64,000 bases of DNA from Clarkia xantiana subsp. parviflora (lineage: Eukaryota > Streptophyta > Magnoliopsida > Myrtales > Onagraceae), in NCBI GenBank assembly GCA_036873135.1, contig JAPTYO010000001.1, forward strand, positions 42,742,774-42,806,773. Direction: 5' to 3'. The notes beneath the pieces are model-generated. The model was not told the origin of the DNA. It saw only the letters and a program-made list of their open reading frames with translations, and ran no database searches. A program made the translations under genes and the position numbers. Numbering within the stretch: position 1 is the first letter of the stretch; every line of letters starts with the position of its first letter. Positions 45,617 through 57,994 of this stretch are shown piece by piece.

Positions 45617-47919
45617 TTGATATAACTTTATTACATACATACAAGGTAAATAAAAGTAAAGTTACTGTGAAGAAAGAGTGACGTAGTAAGGATTAATCTC
45701 AATGATAAGTAGTATAGATTAGGGCCCCAAGTAGTTAGGAATTGAAACGAGCAAGAATAATTTTCTAAACTGTAAACCTCGCCATTGGCCATTTCTCAAC
45801 CACTGTTTTTTACCATTTTCATGGATCACTATCATTCTTTTGGATAATATTTATTCCCAATATAATAATAATAATTAAATAAATGGTTCTAGATGTTAAT
45901 TAATTAATTACACTCTTGTTTTGACACTTTCTATGTTGATGAGTTAATTAGCTTAGTGTTCCTTGTACTTTATTGGATGCAATTAATTGTTAGAAAAACT
46001 TAGATTTATAATAATAATAAAAAAAACTTATGAAAAATGAAGCGGAATCATATGTTTCAATATCAAATAGTTTAACGGGTAAATATTGAGTAACTATAAC
46101 TGAAATCTTGTTGTAAAATCAATTAGTGATAGATGTGTTGTTGCTCTTAAGTTTAAAACTCACTATTTAATAGAAGTAAATTTATTATTTCAACTTTACT
46201 TTATTTTGCATAATTATTTCAACTTTATTATATTTAAAGAATCCTTCTCTCTTTCAAAAAATAGTTTCATATATTTTTTTTTATTCATTTTATGATTATA
46301 CATTATTTAATTAAGAAATCTGAGAAAAAATTATATTCCCTTTTGAATTTTAAAAGTAATTTTACACAATTCTATTATTTGTTATATTATATAATTATAT
46401 TGAATAATTAAACATATTTTATAGTTTTATATTTTCCCGGAGATCTTGAACTTGTTTGGAAAATTTTGACCTATGCCGAGATCTCTTCTACATTTTTGTG
46501 ACACTGAATGATATTTTTTCATTTTAATTAAGTTAGTACCATTGAAAACATCTTTTTATATTAAAAAAAACTATAATAGCTTAGCTTACCCAGTAAATTC
46601 ATTTGATTTTATGGTGTAAGTTGAGCCTGATATTTTAAATATGTTTGCTTACCAATTTTATAATTTATTGTTTAATAGTTGTTAGCAAATAAAATTAAAA
46701 TAACTTCTCCAAAACTATTAAAAAAAAAAAAAAGTTACTATCAACTATCAACATATAATGATTAGGGAAATGTTATACATTCCGATAATTGATTCTGAGG
46801 CGTTCCAACTGGTGAGTGATTGGCAAATTATCCAAAATGTTGACAGAATTTACGCTCATGCCACCGTGTCTGTGTCGGATGTTCTCGGACCTTGAAAGTC
46901 GGAACGTATATCAAGGCCCTAATTATTATATGTTGATAGTTGATAGTAACTTTATAAAGTATATATTCACCTGCTGCTTCTTTTGACATGTTTACTTATC
47001 AATTAAATTAACCCATTTTAACTTGTATATTTACTATTATCTATTTTGCATGCGACGCAAGTTAATACCTGGATTGAGCAACAATCCAAAACATTAATGA
47101 TAATCGAGTCAATCTAAAGATATAGTGAAATCTTTTTAAGAGTATTTAGTTTACCTAATTTGTAATTACATATTTATAATCACCAGCCTAGCTAGCTGAC
47201 AACCATTTTTTTTTATCAGAAGCTGGCAACCATTATATATATATATACATAGCAATATTCTACCCTTTTTTGCCGACTAATGTTAGGGCTAGAAAATTCA
47301 ATTTTTTTTTTTTGCCAAGAGAAAAATCACTAATTCATATGCTCGATTTTATATGTGTGAATTTGTCGTATTATTATGTGGGGAAGATATTAATATTAAA
47401 TGGTCGGACTAAGTGATAATCGCTAATAAAGTTGGGATCGATTAAATTATAGTTGAATTTGTAACTGTTAAAATATTAGACACGTCAAGATATATAAGTA
47501 TAAAGCTTAAATCTGACTAAGCAATTTGAAATATTTTAATATTATAATTATAACAAGGTATAAGTAATAATATTGAAAGCACCATATACATTATTGACTA
47601 GCTATGGTTTTAACTTTATATATAGACTCTCGACCCAAAAATAAAAAACCTCGATATGGTCGACACTATTAATAAGTTAATAAACCTTCTTGATCAGTAG
47701 GTAATATTTGTTCCTTGTCTAACAAGGTATTGACGACGGATGGAACATGATCATATATTGCAATATGCTTCTTTCTTCCTCCAAAAGTTAATAAACTTGA
47801 ATTGTTGATTGAAATAAACTCATTGTATATTAAGACCTTTTTGTCTATGCAATATTAAGGACGTCATTTCTTGAATTATGTATTGTTATATCATCAACTT
47901 GATGAAATTAGTCCACCAG
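45617..47919. other. AT-rich spacer, no gene recognised
   Basis: 2.3 kb without domain similarity on either strand. It includes a local inverted repeat, AGTTACTATCAACTATCAAC (46733) against its complement (46934). Confidence 0.6.
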
Positions 47920-48210
47920 CATAGGTGGTCTACTGGTTAAGAGTTCATTCCTAAATGGTTTGGTTCTGGGTTATGAGTACCTTCAGATGACATGATTACA
48001 ATAGTTTCCTTTGGGAAAGAAAGACTTGGACATAACTGACTAGCATCTTAATTATAATAGGCTGCAAGTGGGGCGATATTAACGGGATCAGTGTATGTAC
48101 TGATTGTTCACTAAGTCAAATCTGGAAAAAAGTTAGATAGTAGTCGAAACATTGCGTAATAGAATGGCTTTAAGGTCTTCACTACTTGCCCATTCATTTA
48201 TGTGGCCAGA
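47920..48210 (+). repeat. SINE-type tRNA-derived repeat
   Basis: The head GGTGGTCTACTGGTTAAG resembles a pol III A box, and GGGTTATGAGTACC a degenerate B box about 35 bp later. A body of about 200 bp follows, shared with 40320-40490. No A tail or target duplication is obvious. Confidence 0.5.
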
Positions 48211-50160
48211 AAAATTTGGTGTTTGATATATTCACCTCTATATATGAATATATCAAGAGATCTAGACCTATATATATATGTAATTATGTATATATGAAGA
48301 GATCTAGACCGGAAAAGAATATAAAGCATTATGAGAATGGACGGTTGCTCTTAACAGATTTATAAAGCATTTTACTGAAATGAATGAACTGATATTTGTT
48401 TATGAACTACAACTTTAATTTGTTATGGATGTCAAAGATTAATTTATCAAAGTAAACCTAATCCATTACATATATATATATATATATATATAGAACTGTA
48501 CGCCAAAGTCTCCTCTGTCGATGTAATCGTTGATGAAAGAAATTACATTGCAAAGAGGTCAAATATTATTACCCGGAAGGATACAATTAGTTCCTTGTTG
48601 ACTCCACAAAGACACAACTTTAATTTGTTTTTTTATCAATAAAAAATTAATTAACTCATTGTTACTACGTTAATTTCAACTATGATTAAGGTAAGAACAT
48701 CACACTTGTTACCTGCAGGAATATTCATAATAATTAAGAAACTCATTAGTCAAAACCTAAAAGAAGCCATGTTTGGTTTAGGACTTAAAATAATATTTAT
48801 ATAGTTAATATTATATATTTATTTTATGTAGTTAGGAGAATTAAGGAAGTAAAGTTAGGAATGTTCTATACCCTGATGGTAAAGTGTTGAAAGTAGTGGC
48901 CAAATTAAACTAAACATTACCACCCATGAAATTTAACTGAACTTGATAACCACCCAGCTACTATAAATATGCGTTTTCACCAATTGTCTCATAATTAAGC
49001 ATGAACTTATGGGTAAATACATTTAACACACTCGTATACTTTAACATTCTTCCGGCCACTTCGACATTAGCCAACTTTGGGTCAAACTATAAGTATTAAC
49101 CTGACCACCTCAGTCTTAACCATCTATGAGTAAAATATAATGGGCTTCAACCATTTTTAATAAGAGATTATTTTTTTTTAATTTAAAATGGTGTCACCGG
49201 AATTAGAACTTATGTGCTATAATACCATATTAATAATAAGACGTGCACCATATGTTATTATTAACATCAGCAACAACTCGTGTCGTTTTAGTATCTTTCA
49301 GAAGATAAACATTCGATACTTCACTTACCAATAAAGTTGATTAATAATGGTATTTATGACTCAATTTATCTAGTTGGAGGATTCGCTTGGCCCGAGCTTG
49401 TACTAACTTGTTCGTCTAGTTTAAGAGACCATATCAAGCGCGAGTTCCAATCTCACCGGACGATTAAAATTCTATATCAATTTTGGCTTTATTGGTCGAG
49501 TCAAAAGCTTGCTCGATCCGGACTCGTGAACCATAATAATAGATAAGGATGAAGCTAGAAATTATATTCAGGGAGTAAGAATTGAGTTAGAGCAAATAAT
49601 TAATATATAAAAAATTCCAATATGAAAATGTAAGATTTTAAAGTAGCAAATTATCAGCAATATTATATATTTATTACTCCCACCATGACTCTTTCCCAGC
49701 CCAGTAATTGTCTTTGTTCGGCCCAAAATAACGGGCTGTACTCGGCTAATGGGCCTAGTGTACTCCTCGCCTAATGAGCCTACTAGTATAATTTCTTAGC
49801 CTACCTAAATGAACTCAAAATTATTTGAATTCGAATTCTTATCCATTAAATTGTTTAGAAATAATGGATCGTGTGAAACTGAGCATGTGAAATATATAAT
49901 TTCAGGGCTCTCGACCTAACTGATGAAGAAAATGCAGATGCAAAAGCAAGCAACACATATACATAACTTACAACAAAAAGACATATGTTCTTGTATATAT
50001 AACAAGAAACTGAAATAACCAACTTATCCATTCAAAAAGGTATCTGTTCAAAAAAGGCAAATTAATTCAGCAATAATTTCTTCATTGAAATGAAATATTG
50101 CAAGTGGAACCCTAATTGTATTTAATTACAATGTCATTACAAAATCACCATAGAGACAAA
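48211..50160. other. AT-rich spacer, no gene recognised
   Basis: Contains a TA run near 48471-48490 and, at 49185-49265 in minus orientation, a copy of the tRNA-like repeat of 34610-34742. The final 100 bp are the 3' flank of the adjacent zfwd gene. Confidence 0.6.
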
Positions 50161-51306
50161 TTAAGCTTCTTTGTTCCACTTCCATACTTTCAAGCTTCCG
50201 GTGGCATCATCTCCGGTGAAGAACAACTCCTTTCCGGCGACCGAACCATGCACTGCGCTAAAAATCCTTCCTTTATCGGCAAACGATGGCAGCTCGTAGA
50301 TTCGAACCGTCTTGTCGGTACAAGAACACAGCAACATCGGTTTTCCGGCCGGATCGAGCATCCCGGTCAGCGAAACCACGCCGTGTTCTTCTCTGTGGGT
50401 ATACGCCACTTCAAGATCCTTGCCGTTTTCTGCATTGCCCCAAACCTTGATGGTCTTGTCCAACGATGACGTCAGCAGAAACTGGTCCCAGCAGAGAAGT
50501 GACGTCACCGTCGACTCATGATGTCCTTCCAAAACCTGTGTGCACTGCAGCGTCTCGGTGTTCCACTGCCGGATCGTCTTGTCCGTCGAAGAAGAATACA
50601 GAAATACGTTTCCCAGAACTAAGGAGACGACTGGCCCGCCGTGTGGCACGTGTCCTCCTCCCAGCACAGAAGCGGATTCTTTGAAACGCTGCGCCTCCCC
50701 GTTGAATTTCCACACCGATATGGCTCCGCTTTGATCTCCGGCGAATAGGAGGCCGGTTTCAGTCACCGCGAGGGAGTGGACTTGGCCGCGAGGTCCGGCG
50801 AGGGTCTGCTCGCCGGAGGTTTCGGTGTTTACGACAAGAACAAGATCCGGCAGCCCGATGAAGACCCACTTGCCTTCGCTTATCAGACAACCGACGGAGC
50901 CTTTCTTGAGATCCACCGTGGATTCGCACTGGCCGGAGTGACAATCCCAGACTCGGACAGTTCCGTCGATGAACCCGGTGTAAAGCTTGTCTGAGACCAT
51001 GGCGATGCCGGTGACGGAGTGTTGGTGGCCGTGGAGTTGGGTTAGGAGAGAGAAGTCGTCGCCAAGACTCCATGAATGGGGAAACTTACAGTTATCGCCG
51101 AATTTGCAGCGCCCTCCGATCCAGTATCTGCAGACATTGTTCTTCTTGATAATCTCTGCGGCGGTGGCGGTGGTTTCGGTTTTTTCCGGAGGAGCGCGGC
51201 TGGGTTCTCTGCGCCACTGGTACGAGGCCTTCGAGCAGTCGGGTCTGGTGTTCTTTGACGGTGCTCCGGCGACTTCTCGAGGACCAAGACGCTGGAAGAC
51301 AGACAT
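50161..51306 (-). CDS. zfwd-type CCCH zinc-finger and WD40 repeat protein, copy A
   Basis: A single uninterrupted ORF of 381 codons. Residues 59-77 form a CCCH finger (C59-x7-C67-x5-C73-x3-H77, CRYWIGGRCKFGDNC). From about residue 88 to the end a WD40 propeller follows, with repeats ending in VRVWD, ISVWK, IRQWN, IKVWG, VRIYE and LKVWK. Plant zfwd proteins have exactly this order; their molecular role is poorly known and RNA binding is only inferred from the finger. The start MSVFQRLGP is shared with the paralogue at 57995-59140, which lies in opposite orientation and is close to identical over the whole length. A hAT-type MITE sits 58 bp upstream of the start codon. Confidence 0.93.
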   Translation of the reverse strand: MSVFQRLGPREVAGAPSKNTRPDCSKASYQWRREPSRAPPEKTETTATAAEIIKKNNVCRYWIGGRCKFGDNCKFPHSWSLGDDFSLLTQLHGHQHSVTGIAMVSDKLYTGFIDGTVRVWDCHSGQCESTVDLKKGSVGCLISEGKWVFIGLPDLVLVVNTETSGEQTLAGPRGQVHSLAVTETGLLFAGDQSGAISVWKFNGEAQRFKESASVLGGGHVPHGGPVVSLVLGNVFLYSSSTDKTIRQWNTETLQCTQVLEGHHESTVTSLLCWDQFLLTSSLDKTIKVWGNAENGKDLEVAYTHREEHGVVSLTGMLDPAGKPMLLCSCTDKTVRIYELPSFADKGRIFSAVHGSVAGKELFFTGDDATGSLKVWKWNKEA

Positions 51307-51364
51307 AGTCGATCGCTATTTTTTTTTTTTATTTTAGAATTGGGCGATATATATTTTATATAAC

Positions 51365-51931
51365 TAGGGTGAAACCAAAATCCGGTTTGTCCGAAAAACC
51401 GGTGAAAACCGATCTGGTCCGGACCGAAAAAACCGAATCCGAAATATACGGTTTTGTTTTTGGTCGGATTTCTTTACTCTAGTTCGGTTTTTCGGTCCGG
51501 TTCGGATTTTAATTTTTGAGGACCGTAGGGACCGAACCGACCGTTATGCTAACAAATATATATAATATATATTATATTAGTTGATATTAATCAATATAAT
51601 TAATTCATTAGGTTTATAAAAATTATGAAATAAGCATTTATGAATATTATTTTTTTCTAATTTTGTTTTATAATTTATTTAATTATAATAATTGACGTTA
51701 TTTTTCATTTCGCTTTGATAAATTCCATGAAAATAACGAGAATTTTAAATGATAATTGTTACTTTTGGATTTTCGGTTTAAACCGAAAAAACCGTACTAC
51801 CAATTGACGGTTTATTTTTTTTCACATGGTTTTTTGGTCGGATTTTTTTAAGGAAAAAAACCGGACCGAAAATATGGATAACCGACCGAACCAAGCAAAA
51901 AACCGGTCCGACCGGTCCGGTTTCACCCCTA
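51365..51931. mobile_element. hAT-type MITE in the promoter of zfwd copy A
   Basis: Starts TAGGGTGAAACC, ends GGTTTCACCCCTA, with a perfect 8-bp duplication TATATAAC (51357-51364, 51932-51939). CCGGTCCGG-rich ends and an AT-rich centre match the element at 16152-16863. No ORF. Confidence 0.93.
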
Positions 51932-51939
51932 TATATAAC

Positions 51940-52063
51940 TGGGCTGTAACTTTGACGCTATTGTTCAGTAACATCAATTTCCAGCCGGTAATCTTCACCA
52001 TAATTCGTTCTTTCAATCGTTCTTTCAAGAACCTGAGTGCTTCTTTCTTTGATCGGCCCATCG
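51940..52063 (-). pseudogene. old LINE RT fragment, part 1
   Basis: The minus strand reads MGRSKKEALRFLKERLKERI, as in the RT thumb of plant LINEs. It is cut at 52063 by a copia element and continues at 55682. Confidence 0.65.
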
Positions 52064-52677
52064 TGTTGGTGTTTGAATATGTGTTATGAGAGTGCGAGAG
52101 TGGAGAGGGAATGAGAGACTTGTTGTTTATCTACTCAACTTGATGATTTTTCCATTCATTTTCATCGTCTATTTATAGGGCACAAGGGAGGCTTCTACAT
52201 AGTTCATTTAATTAATGACACTCTCAACTACTTAGTCTTAATGACACATACCCAACTAACTTTACTAACACTTATCAATTAATAAGACTTTCTAGACTTG
52301 TTTACATTAAACATCTATAACAAGTTTATTATTATTAGGGTTAACAGGTCTTTTAGTCCCGAAGTTTCAAAGTTGACCCCAATTGGACAATAGGTCCAAC
52401 TGAATTTTTGAAACTTCGGGACTAAATTGAACAAAAAAGGTTAGGAAAGTATTAGAGGGACTAAATTGAACAAAATTGAAAGTTTAGGGTGGATCACGTG
52501 ACTTGTACATGTCAAAAAATGGATGGAATGTAACGGTCGGACCAAAACTAGAAAAAATCCGCAAACATATGGTACCAAAACTAGGAAAAAAAACATCATG
52601 GACCAAAACCCAAAAACGGTCAAACATCATGGACCAAAAGACCTGTTAACCCTTATTATTATTATTATTTTCTAAGA
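52064..52677 (-). repeat. copia 3' LTR, interrupted by a MITE
   Basis: Homologous to 55388-55681. The MITE at 52338-52652 is absent from the 5' LTR, so it arrived after the copia insertion. Confidence 0.9.
52338..52652. mobile_element. MULE-type fold-back MITE, copy 3
   Basis: GGGTTAACAGGTCTTTTAG and its inverse bound a 315-bp element. A perfect 9-bp duplication TTATTATTA flanks it (52329-52337, 52653-52661). It has the same terminal repeats as the elements at 18550 and 22621. Confidence 0.92.
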
Positions 52678-54397
52678 TCCCCCTTAAACTTGTTTCTTCT
52701 GTTGTCGTCTGCACGATGTTCATGACTTCTCTCCTTGTAGCATGTCTGGTCTTGTGCTTATCTTTGTCATAACCACTCGAGTATTCTTGGTGGCCTTTTC
52801 CCGAATGTCTTTGCCGATGAATCGTACTCCATATGTGTCTTCGCTCTCTACGATCCTTGAATCTTCCATGCTCTATCGTCTTTTTCTTCCTCCACATTGT
52901 TTCTTTGACTTCACATCCCGCAGAGAGACAGAGATTACCATACAATTCTTCACAATCATTCACTTCAACGACTTGCGCGGAGTTGTATACGTCTCGGATC
53001 TGCCTTGTCTTCAGCACGGACGATTCACTCGAGTCGTTTTCTTCTTCATGAGTGCCAGCATGTGGGGGTGATAAAGGTTCTTGAACTTCACCACGTCGGG
53101 CTTCTTTTCTTTGCGGCTCTTCAACTTCAATAACCTGTTTTGGTTGGTCATTATTCTTCTCCCAGCTCCAGGCTTGTTCTTCGTCAAACTCGACTTCTCT
53201 TGAGATCACAACCCTCTTTGTAACGGGATTGTATAATTTGTAGCCGCTTGTATTCTCGTCATATCCGAGCATGACGCACTTCTGGCTTCCTTGCAATTTT
53301 GCATATGCCACGCACCTGAAGACTCGATGATGCTCGACTCTTGGCTTGTGCTTGCTCCATGCTTCCTCCGGCTTCATGTCTCCAATCCGCTTGGTCGGAA
53401 ACCTGTTGAGCAAATACACAGCAGTAGCAACAGCGCCTCCCTAAAATTCTTTTAGGACATTTCTCTCCTTCAACATGCACCGAACTAGATTCAAGATCGT
53501 CCGGTTCTTCCTCTCGGATACTCCATTTTGTTGTGGGGTTTGCGACATGGTTAGCTGATGCACGATCTCATTCTCTTTGCAAAACTTGTCAAAATCGCGC
53601 GATGTGTACTCGCCTCCTCGGTCGGTTCGTAAGCACTTCAAATGACGACCACTTTGCTTATCGACCATGTTTTTTAACTCATTGAACTTCGTCAAGACTT
53701 CGCTCTTCTGCTTCAACATATAGATCCAAGTCTTGCCACTATAATCATCAGTAAATGTCAAGAAGTACCTGTTTCCACCAATCGAGATGGGAGTGATTGG
53801 CCAGCATACATCCGAGTGGACCAAGTCAAGACGGCTTCTTTCTCTCTTCGAATGATACTTCTTGAATGGTTTTCTTTGTTGCTTCCCGATGACACATGTT
53901 TCGCACACGCCGTTGGGACGGTCGATCTTCGGCAAGCCTCGTACCATGTTATTCCTTTCCAGTAGCTTCAACGCCTCAAAGTTGAGATGCCCATACCTGA
54001 TGTGCCAGAGAGATGAGCTGTCCATGGTGGCCACCTTCAAGCAATTCTCCTCTTGTGTGTTCAGCCGTAGAGGAAACATCCTGTTTTTAGTCATGGTCAC
54101 ATTCGTGATAAGTTTGTTAATTTTATCACGGATGCTAAGAGCGTGATCCTTCATGTGGACGTCGTATCCTTTCTCGAGCAATTGTCCGACACTTAGAACA
54201 TTATTCTTCATATCGAGAACATAATAAACATCGGAGATGCAGAGTTGCCGCCCATTCTTGAGTGCAAATAAAATTGTACCTTTACCTTCGATTGGCCGTC
54301 GAGAGAGATCACCGAAGGTAACATGCACATCACGCCTTTCGTCAAGCTCCGCAAACAATTCTTTTCGCCCACACAGATTCTGACGCCACCGCTTCAT
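52678..54397 (-). pseudogene. copia protease-end, gag-pre-integrase and integrase
   Basis: The 53441-54397 frame has a zinc-binding region (SLWHIRYGHLNFEAL, CETCVIGKQ), then the DDE core: D in LVHSDVCWPI and D in LRTDRGGEYTS, with the Glu in QQNGVSERKNRTI. After a frame break near 53440 the 52646-53419 frame gives MYLLNRFPTKRI, CVMLGYDENTSGYKLYNP and VVISREVEFDE, the integrase C-terminal segments. At about 52950 (SAGCEV) the sequence jumps into unrelated terminal sequence instead of RT. The upstream protease portion is not clearly recognisable. Confidence 0.88.
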
Positions 54398-54469
54398 CGT
54401 AGGCCATCAAGAGTACTCCATCATCGTCGATCTTCTCCGCAAGATTCGTTTTCTCCACCATTGTCGTTG

Positions 54470-55386
54470 TTATACCAACATTCTGCTGCATAGTGGCCAT
54501 ATTATTTTTTTTGCAAATATGGCATTGGATTTTTGATCTGCTCCATCCACTACGACCTCGTCCGCGACCTCGACCACGACCGCGACCTCGACCTGCTCCT
54601 CGTCCTCCTGATTCTCCATCGGCAGGTTCGTTGGTGGTTGTTGTTCGACCACCTCTTCCTCTCCGCGTTGTGAATCTTCCTCTTTAAAAGCCGCCGTGTG
54701 AACAGTCATTCTTCAACGTCAACTTTGCTTGTAAAGCGTGCTCCAAGGATGTACCTTCTCCTCTCTTCAAAAGTCGTTGCTCATGGGCTTGTAGGGAACC
54801 CATGAGTTGCTCTACAGACATCTCTTCTAGGTCATTGGATTCTTCAATCGCCACGGACACAAGGACCGAGGGATCTCAAGATCTTCTCTATGACACGAAC
54901 ATCTTCCAAGTTTTCACCATTTCTTCGCATCTGATGCGCGATTGAAATGACCCACGTGAAGTAGTCGGAGATAGATTCCGAGCTTTCTTGATGGAGGGAT
55001 TCAAATTGAGCACGGAGAGCTTGTAGTCGAATTTTCTTTACATTTTCGACGCCGCCGAACGCTTTTTGAAGTATGTCCCAGGCTTCATATGATGTATTGG
55101 CTGGAGCAACTAATTCGAACGTGGCTTCATCAAGACCTTGATATACTGTGTACAAGGTCTTCTTCTCCTTCTTCCGTTGCTCCTTTAATTCATCCTTCTC
55201 TTCCTTTGTCATCTTCGCCGTCACTTCGGTTTCCTCGAACTCGGTCTCCACAAGCTCCCACACGTCAAGTGATCCCAATAGGGCATTCATTTGGATACAC
55301 CACCTATCGTAGTTGTTCTTCATCAATCTTGGCACTTGCATGCTTGTCGATGACATCACGATCTTTGAACCTTGCTCTGATACCAC
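54470..55386 (-). pseudogene. copia gag
   Basis: The 54844-55386 frame (180 residues) starts close to the primer binding site and reads VPRLMKNNYDRWCIQM, LVAPANTSYEAWDILQKAF and LRAQFESLHQESSESISDYF, the UBN2-type copia gag domain. A frame change follows, then an Arg/Glu-rich linker. A CCHC knuckle is recognisable at about 54490-54540 (CHIC, then YGHYAAEC in another frame), split by a frameshift in an A run. Gag packages element RNA; this copy is broken. Confidence 0.85.
55374..55385 (-). other. copia primer binding site (initiator tRNA-Met)
   Basis: Minus strand TGGTATCAGAGC, the standard complement to the 3' end of plant initiator tRNA-Met, two bases from the LTR end. Confidence 0.9.
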
Positions 55387-55387
55387 T

Positions 55388-55681
55388 TGTTGGTGCTTGG
55401 ATATGTGTTTGTGAGATTGGGAGAGTGGAGAGGGAATGAGAGATTTGTTGTTTGTCTACCTACTCAACTTGATGATTTTTCCATTCATTCCCAACATCTA
55501 TTTATAAGGTACAAGGGAGACTTCTACATACTTCATTTAATGACTCTCCCAACTACTTAGTCTTAATGACACCTACCCAACTAACTTATTATTACTAACA
55601 CTTATCAACTAACTAATACTTTCTAGACTTGTCTACATTAAACATCTAAAACAAGTTTATTATTATTATTATTTTCTAACA
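55388..55681 (-). repeat. copia 5' LTR
   Basis: 294 bp, TG...CA. It pairs with 52064-52677 once the MITE is removed (about 299 bp). Divergence is roughly 8-10% by eye. A CTATTTATA promoter-like site lies near 55498. Confidence 0.9.
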
Positions 55682-56000
55682 TATCGTTGGTAAACTCAAG
55701 TATTTCCCTGAATTACGACGCCAAGCAATATTTGATTAGGATAGCCTCCACTCTCTTTACATTTTGGATCGATGCATTGGTGAAAAAAATCGAGTAGTCT
55801 AAAAAAGAATTAAAAAAAAATGATGTATTTCTCAGTTATCCACTGTCTTCAAAATCCGCCTTGATAGTATTACCAATATGAATAAGTAAGGTGAGAGTGG
55901 GTCACCTTGATTAATCGCTCGAGTAAGCGCGGGTTCTCTTTCCGTTAAGCAGTAGCTTGTATGTAACCGACGTCACACATACATTAATCCACCGAACTCA
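55682..56000 (-). pseudogene. old LINE RT fragment, part 2
   Basis: The minus strand carries VTYKLLLNGKRTR and, in the next frame, RAINQGDPLSPYLFILVI at about 55865-55975, the RT motif preceding the catalytic box. A KYLSLPT-like segment ends at the copia junction (55682). The region between is decayed and frame-shifted. Confidence 0.7.
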
Positions 56001-57800
56001 TTTTATCTTAAATTATATTATGCTTTCATTTTGTTGTAAAAAAACTCTAAGAAATCATGAATAGTTATATATATATATATATCAAAAAGTGAAAATGATA
56101 ATAATATATTTTTAAGGAAAACCTAAACTCTAGAGGTTTTTTTTTTTAATAATTTCAATTTAAAAAAATATATATTTTAGAATATATTATACATTTTTTT
56201 TAAATAAACGCATCTATGTTTTATTTGTAGAATTTAAAAGCCAACATGACTTAAAGATAAAATTTACAAAATTACAAATAATTTTTGGAAACTAAGTTGT
56301 CTAAAATTATAAATTTAGGAAACTATTATCATTGCACTTCTAATTAGTTCTTAGCTCAATGTAGGGGTGAACATAAAAAAATGGGAACCAGAAATCTGAA
56401 GAAAACGTCCCGGGTCAAAAAATCCATCACGTGTGAAAACCTAAGTTCGTTTTGGGAAAAAAAAAAAAAAAACTGTGCCCTCATACAACAAACAATAACC
56501 CTTATAAACATTAATATCGAATATAATAATGATATATTATGCGATTTTTTTTATAATCGATATAAAATTATGTTATAAACAATTTCATATGTAATTTTTT
56601 TAAATGGTGGGAACATCTTGTTCGATTTATTTACAAATAATACAATTGTGTTAATTAGTTTAAAAACCAAAATGAGGAGCAGTCTTGAATAGTCCTGAAC
56701 ATGTGACATGTCTTAGTTCGGGACCGATTTTGCAGCTTGCTAAGTCTTAAATTTCTTACCCAAAAAAAAAAACTCCTAAATTTATGAGTTTATGTCTAGT
56801 TTATGATAACTTTGTAAGCTCAGCATAAAACACGTAAAATTTCAAATGTCTCGAGATAGGTTTCAAATTTACATGATTTGTCAATCACCAATTTTCTATA
56901 AAAATAATTATTAGAAAAAATTGATATGATTCTAATGTGTTTATAATAATTTTTTTTTGCCAACGAAATATTTCTTACTTTAATCGATTAGATAGAATTA
57001 ATCATCATAACCATTAATTACTAGCTCAAAACTCATGAACACATTAAAGTGATAGGTGAATGGTGGCCTGAAATATTTTGAAGGTCGAACACGTAATTTT
57101 TTTTAAATGGGGGTTTAAACTGGCGTTGCGGAGATTTGAGCCCGCGCGCTTTAATACCATGTGAAAGTTAAGATTAACCAATTGACCAACTGTCCTAAAA
57201 CCTTAAGCTGATAGGTGAAGTGTGGTTTAGTCTTTATACCTAACAGCTTATGCATATAAATAAATGAAGTAATTAAACCTAATTAACCTCTGTATCTTCG
57301 ATGCCTCCCTTGATCAAGATTAGTGGACCGGATTTAGCAGTGTTATTACGCGGTCGTCTTCTTCACGCTATTCTTCATTAGGGTTAGGGCTAGCTTTAGA
57401 GCTGCTCTAACCCTAATGAAGAACAGCGTGAAGAGAAGGCCACCACCGACATAGGTCAGTGCTAACTGCTTTCGAAAATTGGGTTCTGATATCTGGTTTA
57501 ATATGTTACTAATAAATACCATTTTTATTATATATCGGAATCATATATATTTGGAATTACTTAAATCTACTAATATATCGCGTTTATATTATATATTTAG
57601 ACCAATATATTATTCAATCTGTATATATGTTTGAAATAGGGGACAAATATCATCATCTATCTATATAATATATCCGTTAGCCTATATATCTCAATTTTCT
57701 AATATAATTAATAAATCATGTATATTATATTTTGAAGAATATATTTACTAAATATATTCCATATATATTATATCATATATATATTTTAAATTGGGATATC
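56001..57800. other. AT-rich spacer upstream of zfwd copy B
   Basis: No gene. It contains a tRNA-like repeat in minus orientation (about 57110-57170), a 28-bp hairpin at 57360-57434, and TA-rich stretches up to the zfwd leader. Confidence 0.6.
57360..57434. repeat. short near-perfect inverted repeat (hairpin)
   Basis: Two 28-nt arms (57360-57387, 57407-57434) match with one mismatch and enclose a 19-nt loop. TTCATTAGGGTTAG marks the inner arm. Confidence 0.85.
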
Positions 57801-57994
57801 ATATATATATAGGGAAACACTTAGTCTAATATATATATATATTGGCGCCAAATTTATATCCCATATATATATATATATATATATATTGCGTCCAGTTATA
57901 TATATATGATATATATCTGCTGCTTTCATCATTCGTCATATTCTCTCCTACGATAATAGTTCTTAGCGATCGACCAAACCAAGCGTTGTTCGCC

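Larger units (their letters stand above)
52064..55681 (-). mobile_element. Ty1/copia retrotransposon lacking RT and RNase H
   Basis: LTRs at 55388-55681 (5') and 52064-52677 (3', enlarged by a MITE) begin TGTTGG and end in CTAACA or CTAAGA. A CATCG/TATCG duplication (4 of 5) flanks the element. Gag, gag-pre-integrase and integrase are present. The integrase C-terminus is followed directly by the terminal region and a polypurine tract (minus strand AAGGGGGATC), so RT and RNase H are deleted. It inserted into a LINE fragment. Confidence 0.92.

Noticed and set aside
57842..57994. 51-residue N-terminal extension of zfwd copy B
   Set aside because: Starts at a TTG, is translated largely from TA repeats, and has no counterpart in copy A.
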